A DNA stretch of 38,947 bases from Flavobacteriaceae bacterium (GCA_028825365.1 JAPKAF010000008.1:1-38947), one strand, 5' to 3'. Counted from the first letter of the stretch, positions 1 to 10,193 are shown. Translations and numbers: made by a program. Notes: generated by a model not told the origin, from the letters alone.

Positions 1-30
1 TTTTTTAAACAACTCTTAAATTGCTAAAAA

Positions 31-360
31 ATGCGTAATCTAATATTTATATTAATATTTTCAGTAATTTCTTGTTCAAATAATTCTGATGACCAATCTG
101 AAATAAATAATAACGACTGTAGCAGTTCTACAGTAGATTTTATTGCTGAACTAAGTAATGTATCTAATTTAGTAGAAGAAAACCCCATTGATTGTTTAGC
201 TACTAATGAAAGTCTAGATAATTTGTTTTGTATTTATTCTAACTTGTCAGAAAGTGATATAGCTAGTTTACAAGTCATTTTATCTAACGAACAAGAAGGG
301 TTAATCTTAGAGGATGCTTTAAATGAGTTAAGTACTGAAATAGATACTATTTGTAATTAA
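31..360 (+). CDS. small putative lipoprotein, hypothetical
   Basis: 109 aa ORF with a hydrophobic N-terminus followed by a lipobox-like ISCSN motif; acidic remainder; no family recognised. Confidence 0.6.
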   Translation: MRNLIFILIFSVISCSNNSDDQSEINNNDCSSSTVDFIAELSNVSNLVEENPIDCLATNESLDNLFCIYSNLSESDIASLQVILSNEQEGLILEDALNELSTEIDTICN

Positions 361-388
361 ATTAGAAATATTGTTCGTATTTGTTTTA

Positions 389-396
389 TATATTTG
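389..396 (+). promoter_or_regulatory. putative Bacteroidota -7 element TATATTTG upstream of the 420..1238 CDS
   Basis: Exact TAnnTTTG match 24 nt before the ATG at 420. Confidence 0.4.
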
Positions 397-419
397 CGCA
401 AAATATTCAACAAAACAGA

Positions 420-1238
420 ATGTCAAAATATTTCCTTAGAACTCTTTTTTTTAGTTTATTATTTCTGTGTTTTTTCAATTCCAAAGCTCAAACAAAATCT
501 AGCTACAACAAAGGAGATATTTATTCTTATTGGGGGTGGAATTTTTCATGGTACTCAAAATCAGATATTCATTTCAAAGGAGACAATTATGACTTTACAA
601 TACATAATGCAACCGCTCAGGATAGACAAACTGAATTCAGTTTTGACAAGTACTTTAACCCAGGGACAATAACTATCCCTCAATACAACTTCAGAATAGG
701 TTACTTTATAAAAGAAAATATAGATATATCCTTTGGTATTGATCATATGAAGTATGTCTTGGAACAGGACCAATTATCTAGAATATCTGGATTTATTGAA
801 GATTCAGGGACTGTTTATGATGGAGTTTATGATAATACTTTGCTGCCTATTAGTGAGGGCTTTTTAAAGTACGAACATAGTGATGGTTTAAATTATATAA
901 ATTTTGAAATCAGAGAACATGATTTATTCTTAGAGCAAGGTAATTTAAAGGTTACTTTTATTAAAGGAGTAGGTTTAGGTTTTATGTTACCTAAGACAAA
1001 TGCTACTTTGCTTAATAATAAACGTAATGATAATTTTTATTTATCAGGCTACGGAGTACACACTGTTTTTGGATTGAATGTTAATTTTTTTAAAAACTTT
1101 TTTATACAAACAGAGGTAAAGGGAGGATACGTTTCATTACCATCAGTTAGAACTACTATAAATAAATCAGATACAGCTAGCCAAGACTTTTTCTACGCAC
1201 AATATAATTTAGCATTTGGATACCTTTGGAGCTTTTAA
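420..1238 (+). CDS. predicted outer-membrane beta-barrel-like protein (conserved hypothetical)
   Basis: Signal peptide MSKYFLRTLFFSLLFLCFFNSKAQ and alternating aromatic/hydrophobic strands ending in a terminal Phe (GYLWSF). Start moved from the track's TTG at 381 to the ATG at 420, where the signal peptide begins. Confidence 0.65.
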   Translation: MSKYFLRTLFFSLLFLCFFNSKAQTKSSYNKGDIYSYWGWNFSWYSKSDIHFKGDNYDFTIHNATAQDRQTEFSFDKYFNPGTITIPQYNFRIGYFIKENIDISFGIDHMKYVLEQDQLSRISGFIEDSGTVYDGVYDNTLLPISEGFLKYEHSDGLNYINFEIREHDLFLEQGNLKVTFIKGVGLGFMLPKTNATLLNNKRNDNFYLSGYGVHTVFGLNVNFFKNFFIQTEVKGGYVSLPSVRTTINKSDTASQDFFYAQYNLAFGYLWSF

Positions 1239-2035
1239 AAAACTTCTTTAAAAAGTATTGAACTGGCTACAATTATAATAAAGTAACCAAACCCTTTTTT
1301 TAATTTACTTCCATCCGTTTTAAGGCCTATCGCCTGGCCAATAAAAATACCTATTATTGAAATAGATGAAAATTTTATTAAAAACAGCCAGTCTATAATG
1401 TGATTTTCTATATCACCAATGAAACCAAAAAGGGATTTGATAGAAATTATTACCAAAGAAGTCGCTATTGCCTTTTTCATATCTAATTTACTAAAAAGTA
1501 CTAATACAGGTATAATAATAAATCCTCCACCAGCGCCAACTAATCCTGTAATAAAGCCTACTACAGTTCCTTCAGCTAAAATTAATACTTTACTATACTT
1601 ATAAGCTTTCTTTTCTTTAGCATCATTATCTTTTCTTTTTCTAATCATTGCTATACCAGCGAAGTATATTAAGAGTGCGAAAAATAACATTAAAAATTTC
1701 TCCTTAGTTATTATCAATTCTCCAATTGAAATTATTTCATCTGGAATTAACTCTATCAAATATCTTCTAGTTAGGTAAACAGAAACTGCTGCAGAAAAAG
1801 AGAAGTAAATAACAGTATTTATGTGAATTAGTTTTAGCTTAATATTTTTAATTGAACCAATAAGGGAAGTTAGTCCAACAGTAAATAAAGAATAAGCTGT
1901 TGCGATAACAGGATTGATCCCGAATAAATAAACAAATATAGGTAGGGAAAGTATAGATCCACCGCTACCAATTAGCCCCAATGTTATTCCAACAAAAAGT
2001 GCACCTATGTAGCCTAAAATTATATTTAAATCCAT
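1235..2035 (-). CDS. sulfite exporter TauE/SafE family permease
   Basis: Polytopic protein with two GxxGxGGG-like motifs (LGLIGSGGSILSLPIF, ITGLVGAGGGFIIIPVL) typical of TauE/SafE. Confidence 0.85.
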   Translation of the reverse strand: MDLNIILGYIGALFVGITLGLIGSGGSILSLPIFVYLFGINPVIATAYSLFTVGLTSLIGSIKNIKLKLIHINTVIYFSFSAAVSVYLTRRYLIELIPDEIISIGELIITKEKFLMLFFALLIYFAGIAMIRKRKDNDAKEKKAYKYSKVLILAEGTVVGFITGLVGAGGGFIIIPVLVLFSKLDMKKAIATSLVIISIKSLFGFIGDIENHIIDWLFLIKFSSISIIGIFIGQAIGLKTDGSKLKKGFGYFIIIVASSILFKEVF

Positions 2036-2119
2036 TTATTTCTGAATTAAAATTATGTTAATATAAATTTCAAAACGATAATTTTAAATATCTTTAACAA
2101 ATCTATAATTATATATTTA

Positions 2120-2767
2120 ATGAGGTCTAAATTTTTATTTTTATTTTTTATTTTTTCCTGCTATTTATCTTATTCACAGCAAGATAGTTCGGTGAAAATA
2201 TTAATAATTAAATCCCTTGAGGATAATGAAATTCCATTAAACACATTTCCTGTAAAAGTACCTTTAGTTAGAGGTTTAACTAATAAACTTATAATCCCTT
2301 TTTTTAATTATAATTTAAGTAATGCTCTTAAGAAACCTGACTTAGATATAACCAATAAAACAGATTTAGTATCACCTACTTGGGATATAAAGCAGACATT
2401 CAAAGAAGGAAACACGACCTCTTCAAAGTTTAGAAAAGATTTTTATTTAGGGGAGTTAGAAACAGAATCAAAGTACATTATAATAAAATGTAGAGATCAT
2501 GAATATGTTGATGGCGATAGAATTAAATTAATGTTAAACAATATCGTTATACACCCAAATATAACTTTAACTGCCAATTATTATACAATAGACATTGATT
2601 TAATGGAAGGCTATAATAATATAGAGTTCGTTGCCTTAAACGAAGGAGAGTCTAGTCCTAATACAGCTCAACTGAGTGTTTTTGATGAAAATGGCAGTAA
2701 TTTATCAAACAATAAATGGTTAATAATGACTGGTTATAAGGCTAAGCTTGTAGTTTTTAAGAAATAA
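2120..2767 (+). CDS. conserved hypothetical secreted protein
   Basis: Signal peptide MRSKFLFLFFIFSCYLSYSQ; 215 aa, beta-rich; no family recognised. Confidence 0.6.
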   Translation: MRSKFLFLFFIFSCYLSYSQQDSSVKILIIKSLEDNEIPLNTFPVKVPLVRGLTNKLIIPFFNYNLSNALKKPDLDITNKTDLVSPTWDIKQTFKEGNTTSSKFRKDFYLGELETESKYIIIKCRDHEYVDGDRIKLMLNNIVIHPNITLTANYYTIDIDLMEGYNNIEFVALNEGESSPNTAQLSVFDENGSNLSNNKWLIMTGYKAKLVVFKK

Positions 2768-2771
2768 AAAC
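2753..2771. terminator. weak hairpin at a convergent junction (GTTTTTA-agaaa-TAAAAAC)
   Basis: 7-bp inverted repeat with a 5-nt loop between the secreted protein and dnaN stop codons; only one G-C pair, so weak. Confidence 0.25.
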
Positions 2772-2772
2772 A

Positions 2773-3891
2773 TTAACTATTTAGCATAACTGGCATTACT
2801 AGCATAGTTATACTTTCTCCGTCCACATTTCCACTTGTAGGTTTTAAGATACCTGCTCTGTTTGGCAGGCTCATTTCAAGCTTTATTTCAGGGGATTCTA
2901 AATTATTTAACATTTCTAATAAAAACCTAGAGTTAAATCCTATTTGTATATCGTCTCCTTGGTAATCACAAGTCAACCTCTCTTCTGCCTTATTACTAAA
3001 GTCTAGATCTTCTGCAGAAATATTTAATTCAGCACCAGCTGCTTTTAGTCTTATTTGATGAGTTGTTTTGTTAGAGAAAATAGAAACCCTTTTTACCGAA
3101 TTCAAAAATTGAATTCTGTCAATAGTTAATACGTTTGGATTTTCTTTAGGAATTACAGCTTCATAATTAGGATAGTTGCCGTCAATTAATCTACATATTA
3201 TAAGACTATCGTTAAGTATAAACTTAGCGTTAGAGTCATTGTATTCGACCTCAATTTCCTGATCATTGTCGTTTAGTATGGTTTTAAGTAAATTAAGTGG
3301 TTTTTTTGGCATTATAAACTCTGCAGTCTCAGACGCTGTAAAATCACTCCTAGTGTACTTAACTAGTTTGTGTGCATCGGTAGCTACAAAAGTTAAGTTA
3401 TTGTTAGATAATTGAAAAAACACCCCACTCATCACTGGTCTTAGATCGTCGTTACCTGCTGCAAATAATGTATTATTTATTGCCTTTAGTAAAACTTCAC
3501 TAGATATTTTTGTTGAGGATGGATTGTCTAGCTGAATCGTTTTTGGAAATTGCTCTCCGTCTGAATAAGCTAAAGCATATTTACCATGGTTTGAATTAAT
3601 CTCAATTATATGGTTTTCAAGTACAACAAAAGTTAAAGGTTGTTCAGGAAAAGTTTTTAATGTATCTAAAAGAAGCTTTGAAGGAATAGCTAAAGTTCCT
3701 TTACTATCACTGTCAACTTCTATAGATGTGCTCATTGTGGTTTCGAGGTCACTTGCTGTAATACTCAAATTAGAATTATCTAATTCAAATAGAAAATGAT
3801 CAAGAACAGGGATTGTATTAGACGAGTTAATAACTCCACCAACAATTTGTAATTTCTTAAGTAATGCTATACTTGAAACAATAAATTTCAT
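2773..3891 (-). CDS. dnaN: DNA polymerase III subunit beta (sliding clamp)
   Basis: 372 aa; MKFIVSSIALLKKLQIVGGVINSSNTIPVLDHFLFEL N-terminus and C-terminal ITMLVMPVML are characteristic of beta clamp. Confidence 0.97.
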   Translation of the reverse strand: MKFIVSSIALLKKLQIVGGVINSSNTIPVLDHFLFELDNSNLSITASDLETTMSTSIEVDSDSKGTLAIPSKLLLDTLKTFPEQPLTFVVLENHIIEINSNHGKYALAYSDGEQFPKTIQLDNPSSTKISSEVLLKAINNTLFAAGNDDLRPVMSGVFFQLSNNNLTFVATDAHKLVKYTRSDFTASETAEFIMPKKPLNLLKTILNDNDQEIEVEYNDSNAKFILNDSLIICRLIDGNYPNYEAVIPKENPNVLTIDRIQFLNSVKRVSIFSNKTTHQIRLKAAGAELNISAEDLDFSNKAEERLTCDYQGDDIQIGFNSRFLLEMLNNLESPEIKLEMSLPNRAGILKPTSGNVDGESITMLVMPVMLNS

Positions 3892-3916
3892 ATTTGGAAA
3901 TTTAGATTTATATCTA

Positions 3917-3924
3917 CAAATATA
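3917..3924 (-). promoter_or_regulatory. putative -7 element TATATTTG for dnaN
   Basis: TAnnTTTG match on the minus strand about 25 nt upstream of the dnaN ATG. Confidence 0.35.
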
Positions 3925-3976
3925 TTGTAAACAGACAAATAAAGGAAAGAAACTTATTAACAGTTTTTTTTATAAA

Positions 3977-4807
3977 CTATTTAAAGTTTATGGTTACACT
4001 ATCTAAAATATTTAGCCCCATTAAAGAAGCTGCAGTACCGAAATTTACGGGATTACTTTTGTAAATCGCAATTTCTAAATTTAAGCTTGAATTGAAAATA
4101 GCTAAAGCTTGACCGTCATTGTTTCTTCTATTTTCATCAATACTAAAATTCACTATGTCACTATATTTACTGTGTATTTTTTTAAATTTATAATTTCTTA
4201 CAGAAATTTCAAAATCTCTTGATTTAGATATTTCTCTAAAGAAAGGTTTTGTAATGTTAGTAACTACATTTCCGTAATTGTCTATATAAATAACATTACC
4301 TATAATCTGATTTTTACTTTCGTTTATAAAAGGAGTTAAGTTTTTTACAGATTTTATTTTATCTATATTCTTACCTATTACTTCAAGTTTACCTCCTCTT
4401 GAAATGTGACATGCTACTTTAACAAACACATCTAAAACACTAAAATTTGAAATCAAATTATCATGAATATTGATTTCTACAATTTCCTCAGGTTCTATAT
4501 TTAAACAGGCCATACTCATAATTCCATTATCAGCACAAATAAAGTATTGGCCTTCAAATTTGACTACTAAATGTTTATTTTCAGGGTTCAATTCTGAATC
4601 TACTCCGATGATGTGTATTGTATTTATTGGAAAGCTTGTGTAAGAGTTTTGAATTATATAGGCTGCCTCTAATATATTAAATGGAGATATTTGATGAGAG
4701 ATATCAACAATATTAACATCAGGTAACTCTGAGAAAATAGCCCCTTTAATATTGGCCGTAAAGTGGTCTTTTATACCAAAATCTGTAGTTAATGTTATTA
4801 TTGACAT
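3977..4807 (-). CDS. SAM hydroxide adenosyltransferase / S-adenosylmethionine hydrolase (DUF62 family)
   Basis: N-terminal ITLTTDFGIKDHFTANIKG, HIIGVDSELNP and ADNG motifs typical of the DUF62/SAM hydrolase-chlorinase-fluorinase family. Confidence 0.85.
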   Translation of the reverse strand: MSIITLTTDFGIKDHFTANIKGAIFSELPDVNIVDISHQISPFNILEAAYIIQNSYTSFPINTIHIIGVDSELNPENKHLVVKFEGQYFICADNGIMSMACLNIEPEEIVEINIHDNLISNFSVLDVFVKVACHISRGGKLEVIGKNIDKIKSVKNLTPFINESKNQIIGNVIYIDNYGNVVTNITKPFFREISKSRDFEISVRNYKFKKIHSKYSDIVNFSIDENRRNNDGQALAIFNSSLNLEIAIYKSNPVNFGTAASLMGLNILDSVTINFK

Positions 4808-4865
4808 TTATAAATTGTTAATATTTTTTTTAAAATATATGATATAAAATTATGTACATTTATTA

Positions 4866-4873
4866 CAAATTTA
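4866..4873 (-). promoter_or_regulatory. putative -7 element TAAATTTG with upstream TTG (minus strand, 21-nt spacer)
   Basis: TAnnTTTG on the minus strand upstream of the SAM hydrolase ORF; TTG at 4897..4895. Confidence 0.4.
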
Positions 4874-4912
4874 ATAAAATCATCTCTATAAAATCAATAA
4901 AACAGATTTCTA

Positions 4913-5866
4913 TTGAACGAAAAAATAATTAAAATTAAAAATATTGATCCAAAAGAATTATTTGGGTCAAGAAATAAAAATTTAGATTTTATAAAATCTA
5001 GCTTTCCTAAGTTGAAAATCATTGCTAGAGGAGATGAGATAAAGGTCTTTGGTGATGAAAGCTTGTTAATTGATTTTGAATCTAAAATTGAAATTATTTT
5101 CAAATATTTCTTGGAGTATAACTCTATTTCTGAAAATGAGATAGAGACTTTAGTTAAAAGTGGTTCTATTAGCGAAGTGAAAACTTCTAAAAAAAGTCAT
5201 GGTGCTATATTGCATGGAGTAGGTGGTAAGCCAATTAAAGCTAAAACTATTAATCAAAGAAAAATTGTTGATAGTATTTCAAATAATGATATGGTATTTG
5301 CTATTGGCCCTGCTGGTACAGGTAAAACATATACTGCTGTAGCTCTTGCAGTTAAAGCCTTAAAAGATAGACAAGTAAAAAGAATTATATTAACTAGACC
5401 TGCTATAGAAGCTGGTGAGAACCTTGGTTTTTTACCTGGAGATTTAAAGGAAAAACTAGATCCATACATGCAGCCTCTTTATGATGCCTTACGAGATATG
5501 ATCCCTGCAGAGAAATTAAATGATTATATAGAAAATGGAACTATTCAACTAGCACCATTGGCATTTATGCGTGGGAGAACTTTAGATAACGCTTTTGTTA
5601 TTTTAGACGAAGGTCAAAATACAACCCATGCTCAAATGAAAATGTTTCTAACTAGAATGGGTAAAAACGCTAAGTTTTTACTCACTGGAGATCCTGGTCA
5701 AGTCGACTTACCAAGGAGAGTTACATCTGGTTTAAAAGAAGCTTTGTTAATATTAAAAGATGTTAAAGGAGTTGGTATTGTTTTTTTAGATGATAATGAT
5801 GTTATTCGTCACAAGTTAGTTAAAGATGTGATTGAAGCTTATAAAAATATTGAGAATTTAGAATAG
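4913..5866 (+). CDS. PhoH family P-loop ATPase
   Basis: Walker A GPAGTGKT, Walker [25 protein letters not shown] start codon. Confidence 0.95.
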   Translation: MNEKIIKIKNIDPKELFGSRNKNLDFIKSSFPKLKIIARGDEIKVFGDESLLIDFESKIEIIFKYFLEYNSISENEIETLVKSGSISEVKTSKKSHGAILHGVGGKPIKAKTINQRKIVDSISNNDMVFAIGPAGTGKTYTAVALAVKALKDRQVKRIILTRPAIEAGENLGFLPGDLKEKLDPYMQPLYDALRDMIPAEKLNDYIENGTIQLAPLAFMRGRTLDNAFVILDEGQNTTHAQMKMFLTRMGKNAKFLLTGDPGQVDLPRRVTSGLKEALLILKDVKGVGIVFLDDNDVIRHKLVKDVIEAYKNIENLE

Positions 5867-5868
5867 AG

Positions 5869-6831
5869 ATGTATATGAATAATACTATTATTAAGACTGA
5901 TTTTAATTTTAAGAATCAGGTAGCGGTTTACAAGGGAAAGGTTAGGGATGTTTATACATTAAAAAACAACTTACTTGTTATGGTTGCTTCTGACAGGTTA
6001 TCTGCTTTTGATGTGGTTATGCCAAAAGGAATTCCATATAAAGGCCAGATTTTAAATCAAATTGCTACAAAAATGATGAAAGATACCGAGGACTTAGTTC
6101 CTAATTGGCTGATTTCTACACCAGATGCTAATATAGCTATTGGACATAGTTGTGAGCCATTTAAGGTTGAAATGGTGATTAGAGGGTATCTATCTGGACA
6201 CGCTGCAAGAGAATACAAGAAAGGACTTAGAATGATCTGCGGAGTAGGTATGCCAGATGGTATGATTGAAAATGACAAGTTTCCTAGTCCAATTATAACT
6301 CCTGCTACTAAAGCAGAGTTTGGTGAGCATGACGAGGACATTTCAAAGGAAAATATTATTTCTAAAGGAATTGTTTCAAAATCAGATTACGAAGTACTTG
6401 AAGATTACACCCATAAGCTTTTTCAAAGAGGTACTGAAATTGCTAGTAAAAGGGGGCTTATACTAGTCGATACCAAATATGAGTTTGGTAAGACATCATC
6501 TGGGAAGATTGTTTTAATTGATGAAATCCATACTCCTGATTCGTCAAGATATTTTTATAAAGAAGGTTATTCTTTAAGGCAAGAAAATCGAGATCCGCAA
6601 AAGCAACTTTCTAAAGAATTTGTTAGGCAATGGTTGATAAAAAATAATTTTCAAGGTTTAGAAAACCAAACTGTTCCATATATGTCTGACGAATATATTA
6701 GTGAAGTTAGTGAAAGGTATATTGAATTATATGAAAATATTACTGCTGAAAAATTTATTAAAAGTGATACTTCTAATATAATTAGTCGAATTCAATCCAA
6801 TGTTGATAATTTTCTAAATTCGTATGAGTGA
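5869..6831 (+). CDS. purC: phosphoribosylaminoimidazolesuccinocarboxamide synthase (SAICAR synthetase)
   Basis: [45 protein letters not shown] and [12 protein letters not shown] motifs. Start may be the second Met at 5875. Confidence 0.96.
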   Translation: MYMNNTIIKTDFNFKNQVAVYKGKVRDVYTLKNNLLVMVASDRLSAFDVVMPKGIPYKGQILNQIATKMMKDTEDLVPNWLISTPDANIAIGHSCEPFKVEMVIRGYLSGHAAREYKKGLRMICGVGMPDGMIENDKFPSPIITPATKAEFGEHDEDISKENIISKGIVSKSDYEVLEDYTHKLFQRGTEIASKRGLILVDTKYEFGKTSSGKIVLIDEIHTPDSSRYFYKEGYSLRQENRDPQKQLSKEFVRQWLIKNNFQGLENQTVPYMSDEYISEVSERYIELYENITAEKFIKSDTSNIISRIQSNVDNFLNSYE

Positions 6832-8194
6832 TATAGAATCTTTCGTCTCTAATCTGGCTTCTTTCCTTTGGGGAATACCATTATTAATTGTTTTAATCGG
6901 TGGTGGTCTTTTTTTATTAATCTATTCTAGATTGATCCAGTTCAAGTTTTTTTTCCATGCAATAGATATCTTAAGAGGTAAGTTTGATGACAAAGATGAT
7001 ATTGGTCAAATTAGTCATTTTAGCGCTCTCTCAACTGCTTTATCTGCTACTGTTGGTATGGGAAATATAGCTGGAGTTGCAGTAGCTATTAGTATTGGCG
7101 GACCTGGTTCAATTTTTTGGATGTGGATAAGTGGAATTATTGGAATGTCTACAAAATTTTTTACATCTACTTTATCCATAATGTATAGAGGTAAAGATTC
7201 AAATGGTGACCTTCAGGGTGGGCCGATGTACTTTATCACAGAAGGATTAGGGAGTAAGTGGAAGCCTTTAGCAGTAATGTTTAGCTTAAGTGGTTTAATT
7301 GGAGTTTTACCTCTTTTTAATGTCAATCAGTTAACCCAGGCAATTAATGATATTTTACTCATACCATCGGGATTTACCGTTAGCTTAAATTCTAATATTT
7401 TAATTGGTTTTGTACTTATAATTGTAACCTCGCTGGTGATTTTAGGTGGATTAAAACGAATAAGTTCTGTTGCTACTAAGCTAGTGCCATTTATGGTCGG
7501 TATTTATATGATATGTGTTATTGCTATTTTGATAATTAATTATGATGTTTTACCTATGTATATTAAGATGATCTTTACGGATGCCTTTGTGGCTGAAAAT
7601 TACAATGGAGAACAAGTTTATGGAGGTGTTTTAGGAGCCTTAATTATTCTAGGCATTAGAAGAGGTGCTTTTTCTAATGAAGCTGGTATAGGAACTGCGC
7701 CAATGGCACATGGAGCTGCCAAAACTAATTCTCCAATTAAAGAAGGTTTAGTTGCTATGCTTGGACCTGCTATTGATACCTTGTTAGTTTGTACACTAAC
7801 AGCTTTGGCTATTTTAGTGACTGGAGTATGGAAAAATGAGGGAGTAAGTGGAGTTACTCTAACTGCATTAGCTTTTGAGCACTCTATGCCTAATATTGGT
7901 AAATACTTGCTTTTATTTTGTATTGTAGTTTTTAGTATGTCTTCTTTATTTACGTATTCTTACTATGGAACTAAATGCATGTCCTTTTTATTTGGAGCTA
8001 ACAACAAGAAATATTATAATTATATTTATATACTTAGTATAATTATCGGAGCAACAACATCTTTAAGTTTAATGATAAATCTTATTGATAGCTTTTTTGC
8101 TCTAATGGCCATTCCAACTATGCTGGCAACATTATTATTGTCTCCTAAGGTAATAGTAGCACTAAAAAAATACAATAGTTCAAAAAAACAATAA
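6824..8194 (+). CDS. alanine/glycine:cation symporter (AGCS) family protein
   Basis: [24 protein letters not shown] and [23 protein letters not shown] signatures; overlaps the purC end by 8 bp. Confidence 0.93.
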   Translation: MSDIESFVSNLASFLWGIPLLIVLIGGGLFLLIYSRLIQFKFFFHAIDILRGKFDDKDDIGQISHFSALSTALSATVGMGNIAGVAVAISIGGPGSIFWMWISGIIGMSTKFFTSTLSIMYRGKDSNGDLQGGPMYFITEGLGSKWKPLAVMFSLSGLIGVLPLFNVNQLTQAINDILLIPSGFTVSLNSNILIGFVLIIVTSLVILGGLKRISSVATKLVPFMVGIYMICVIAILIINYDVLPMYIKMIFTDAFVAENYNGEQVYGGVLGALIILGIRRGAFSNEAGIGTAPMAHGAAKTNSPIKEGLVAMLGPAIDTLLVCTLTALAILVTGVWKNEGVSGVTLTALAFEHSMPNIGKYLLLFCIVVFSMSSLFTYSYYGTKCMSFLFGANNKKYYNYIYILSIIIGATTSLSLMINLIDSFFALMAIPTMLATLLLSPKVIVALKKYNSSKKQ

Positions 8195-8243
8195 CAACAT
8201 ATTTGGTTAGTATTTTACTACTTATTTGTTGTAATTTTAGCAC

Positions 8244-8990
8244 ATGAAAAACCCTATCCTCAAATTATTTATAATATCATTAATTATTTTTTCTTGTAAT
8301 AATGAAAATGTAATTACTCCAATAGAGACTACGGCACCTTTGCCTGCTTTGACTACTAAAATAATGCCGTTAGGTGCTTCTAGAGTTGAAGGGGATCGAC
8401 CTAATTATGAAAGCTACAGATATGAATTATGGAAATTACTTATCGATGGAAATTGGAATTTTGATTATGTTGGGACACAAAGTGATAATTCAGAATATCC
8501 TACTTATTCAGGCTTAAATTTTGATACGGACCATGAAGGTAGAGGTGGATGGACTGCAGAACTAATTTTATCTCAAATTGAAAATTGGCTTAACGAATTA
8601 GAAGATATGCCAGATATTGTTTTATTTAGTTCTCCAGGGGGCAATGATGCTTTAGGAGGTGGTGACTATGGGACTATCTTATCTAATGTTAACTCAATAA
8701 TTGATATAATTCAACAGGCTAATCCAAACGTAACTATTATAATCGAAAAATTAGCCCCCGCAAATTCAATTATCATGGTTCCACCCCTTACAGATTATTT
8801 TGATAGTTGGGGTGAAGACGTAGTTACTCTAGCGCAGCAACAATCTACCTCTACTTCACAAGTGATAACCGTTGATATGTATACTGGTTTTAATGATAGC
8901 TATTTAGCGGATGTCCTGCACTATAATGAAAGTGGAGCAGAATTTATTGCTAATCGATACTATGATGTGTTAATTGATATTTTAAATTAG
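8244..8990 (+). CDS. SGNH/GDSL hydrolase-family lipoprotein
   Basis: Lipobox IIFSCNN; block I MPLGASRVEG (GAS in place of GDS); GGNDALGG; C-terminal DVLHYNESGAEFIA (Asp-x-x-His). Confidence 0.75.
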   Translation: MKNPILKLFIISLIIFSCNNENVITPIETTAPLPALTTKIMPLGASRVEGDRPNYESYRYELWKLLIDGNWNFDYVGTQSDNSEYPTYSGLNFDTDHEGRGGWTAELILSQIENWLNELEDMPDIVLFSSPGGNDALGGGDYGTILSNVNSIIDIIQQANPNVTIIIEKLAPANSIIMVPPLTDYFDSWGEDVVTLAQQQSTSTSQVITVDMYTGFNDSYLADVLHYNESGAEFIANRYYDVLIDILN

Positions 8991-10079
8991 TTATTTAAAA
9001 TAACTAAAATCTTCATTATTCTCAATATTTAAAAGTGTATTATAAATTAATTTAATAACACTTTCAACATCGTTTCTGTGAACCATTTCTACAGTTGTGT
9101 GCATATATCTTAACGGTAATGAAATTAGTGCTGAAGCAACACCTCCATTGCTGTATGCAAAAGCATCTGTATCTGTCCCTGTTGCTCTAGAAAGTGCAGC
9201 ACGTTGAAATGGTATTTTGTTCTTTTCAGCAGTACTTATAATTAAATCTCTTAATTTTTGTTGAACTGCAGGTGCATAAGCAATAACAGGACCTTTATCT
9301 AGTTCACAAAACCCTTCCTTTTTCTTGTTGATCATAGGGGTTGTAGTATCATGAGTTACATCAGTAACTATTGCTACGTTTGGTTTTATTGTTTCAGCGA
9401 TCATTTGAGCACCTCTTAATCCAATTTCTTCCTGCACCGAGTTAGTTATATACAATCCAAAAGGAAGTTCTTTTTTATTTTCTTTTAATAGCCTTGCAAC
9501 TTCTGCAATCATGAATCCACCCATTCGATTATCTAATGCTCTACAAACAAAATTATCTTTATTTAGAATATGAAATTCATCTGGGTATGTAATAACACAA
9601 CCAACATGAACATTTAATTTTTCAACTTCTTCTTTTGTTTTACAACCTACATCAATAAATATATTATCAATTTTTGGAGTTTCTTCTTTTGATGACATTC
9701 TAGTATGAATAGCTGGCCAACCAAAGACTCCTTTTACTATACCTTTTTTTGTGTGAATATTTACAATTTTACTTGGAGCAATTTGATGATCACTACCACC
9801 ATTTCTAATGACATATATTAATCCGTTATCAGAAATATAATTTACATACCATGATATTTCATCTGCATGTCCTTCAATAACTACTTTATATTTTGCGTCA
9901 GGATTTATAACAGCAACTGCTGTTCCGTATGTATCAGTAATAAACTCATCTACATAAGGTTTAAGATAATCCATCCATATCTTTTGTCCTTCCCATTCAT
10001 ATCCAGTAGGAGAGGGGTTATTTAAGTAGTTTTCTAAAAATTTTAAAGATTTCTTATTTAATATATTATCCTTAGCCAT
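8991..10079 (-). CDS. M42 family metallopeptidase (glutamyl aminopeptidase-like)
   Basis: NPSPTGYEWEGQ, IEGHADEI, RALDNRMGG, QEEIGLRGA and TGTDTDAF motifs. Confidence 0.92.
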   Translation of the reverse strand: MAKDNILNKKSLKFLENYLNNPSPTGYEWEGQKIWMDYLKPYVDEFITDTYGTAVAVINPDAKYKVVIEGHADEISWYVNYISDNGLIYVIRNGGSDHQIAPSKIVNIHTKKGIVKGVFGWPAIHTRMSSKEETPKIDNIFIDVGCKTKEEVEKLNVHVGCVITYPDEFHILNKDNFVCRALDNRMGGFMIAEVARLLKENKKELPFGLYITNSVQEEIGLRGAQMIAETIKPNVAIVTDVTHDTTTPMINKKKEGFCELDKGPVIAYAPAVQQKLRDLIISTAEKNKIPFQRAALSRATGTDTDAFAYSNGGVASALISLPLRYMHTTVEMVHRNDVESVIKLIYNTLLNIENNEDFSYFK

Positions 10080-10107
10080 TCAATTGTTTTTTAAGTGTTA
10101 ATTGTAA

Positions 10108-10115
10108 CAAAAGTA
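10108..10115 (-). promoter_or_regulatory. putative -7 element TACTTTTG for the M42 peptidase
   Basis: TAnnTTTG on the minus strand 28 nt upstream of the ATG. Confidence 0.3.
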
Positions 10116-10185
10116 AAAATAATATGAATTATTTTAATTGTAGCTATTTTAATGATTAATTAACTTCCCAATATTTATTTATAGT

Positions 10186-10193
10186 TATTTTTG
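10186..10193 (+). promoter_or_regulatory. putative -7 element TATTTTTG for the DUF4294 gene
   Basis: TAnnTTTG match 15 nt upstream of the ATG at 10208. Confidence 0.35.

Noticed and set aside
394-672. 92-aa ORF in another frame overlapping the outer-membrane protein
   Set aside because: Alternative-frame overlap of the better-supported 420..1238 ORF; chance open frame in AT-rich DNA
561-773. 70-aa minus-strand ORF inside the outer-membrane protein gene
   Set aside because: Fully antisense to a well-supported CDS; no recognisable motif
2773-3976. Possible oriC near dnaN
   Set aside because: dnaN is not next to dnaA, and I noticed no cluster of DnaA-box-like TTATnCACA sequences in the flanking intergenic regions
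4894-5103. Minus-strand ORF over the phoH start
   Set aside because: Antisense shadow ORF of phoH; low-complexity hydrophobic translation
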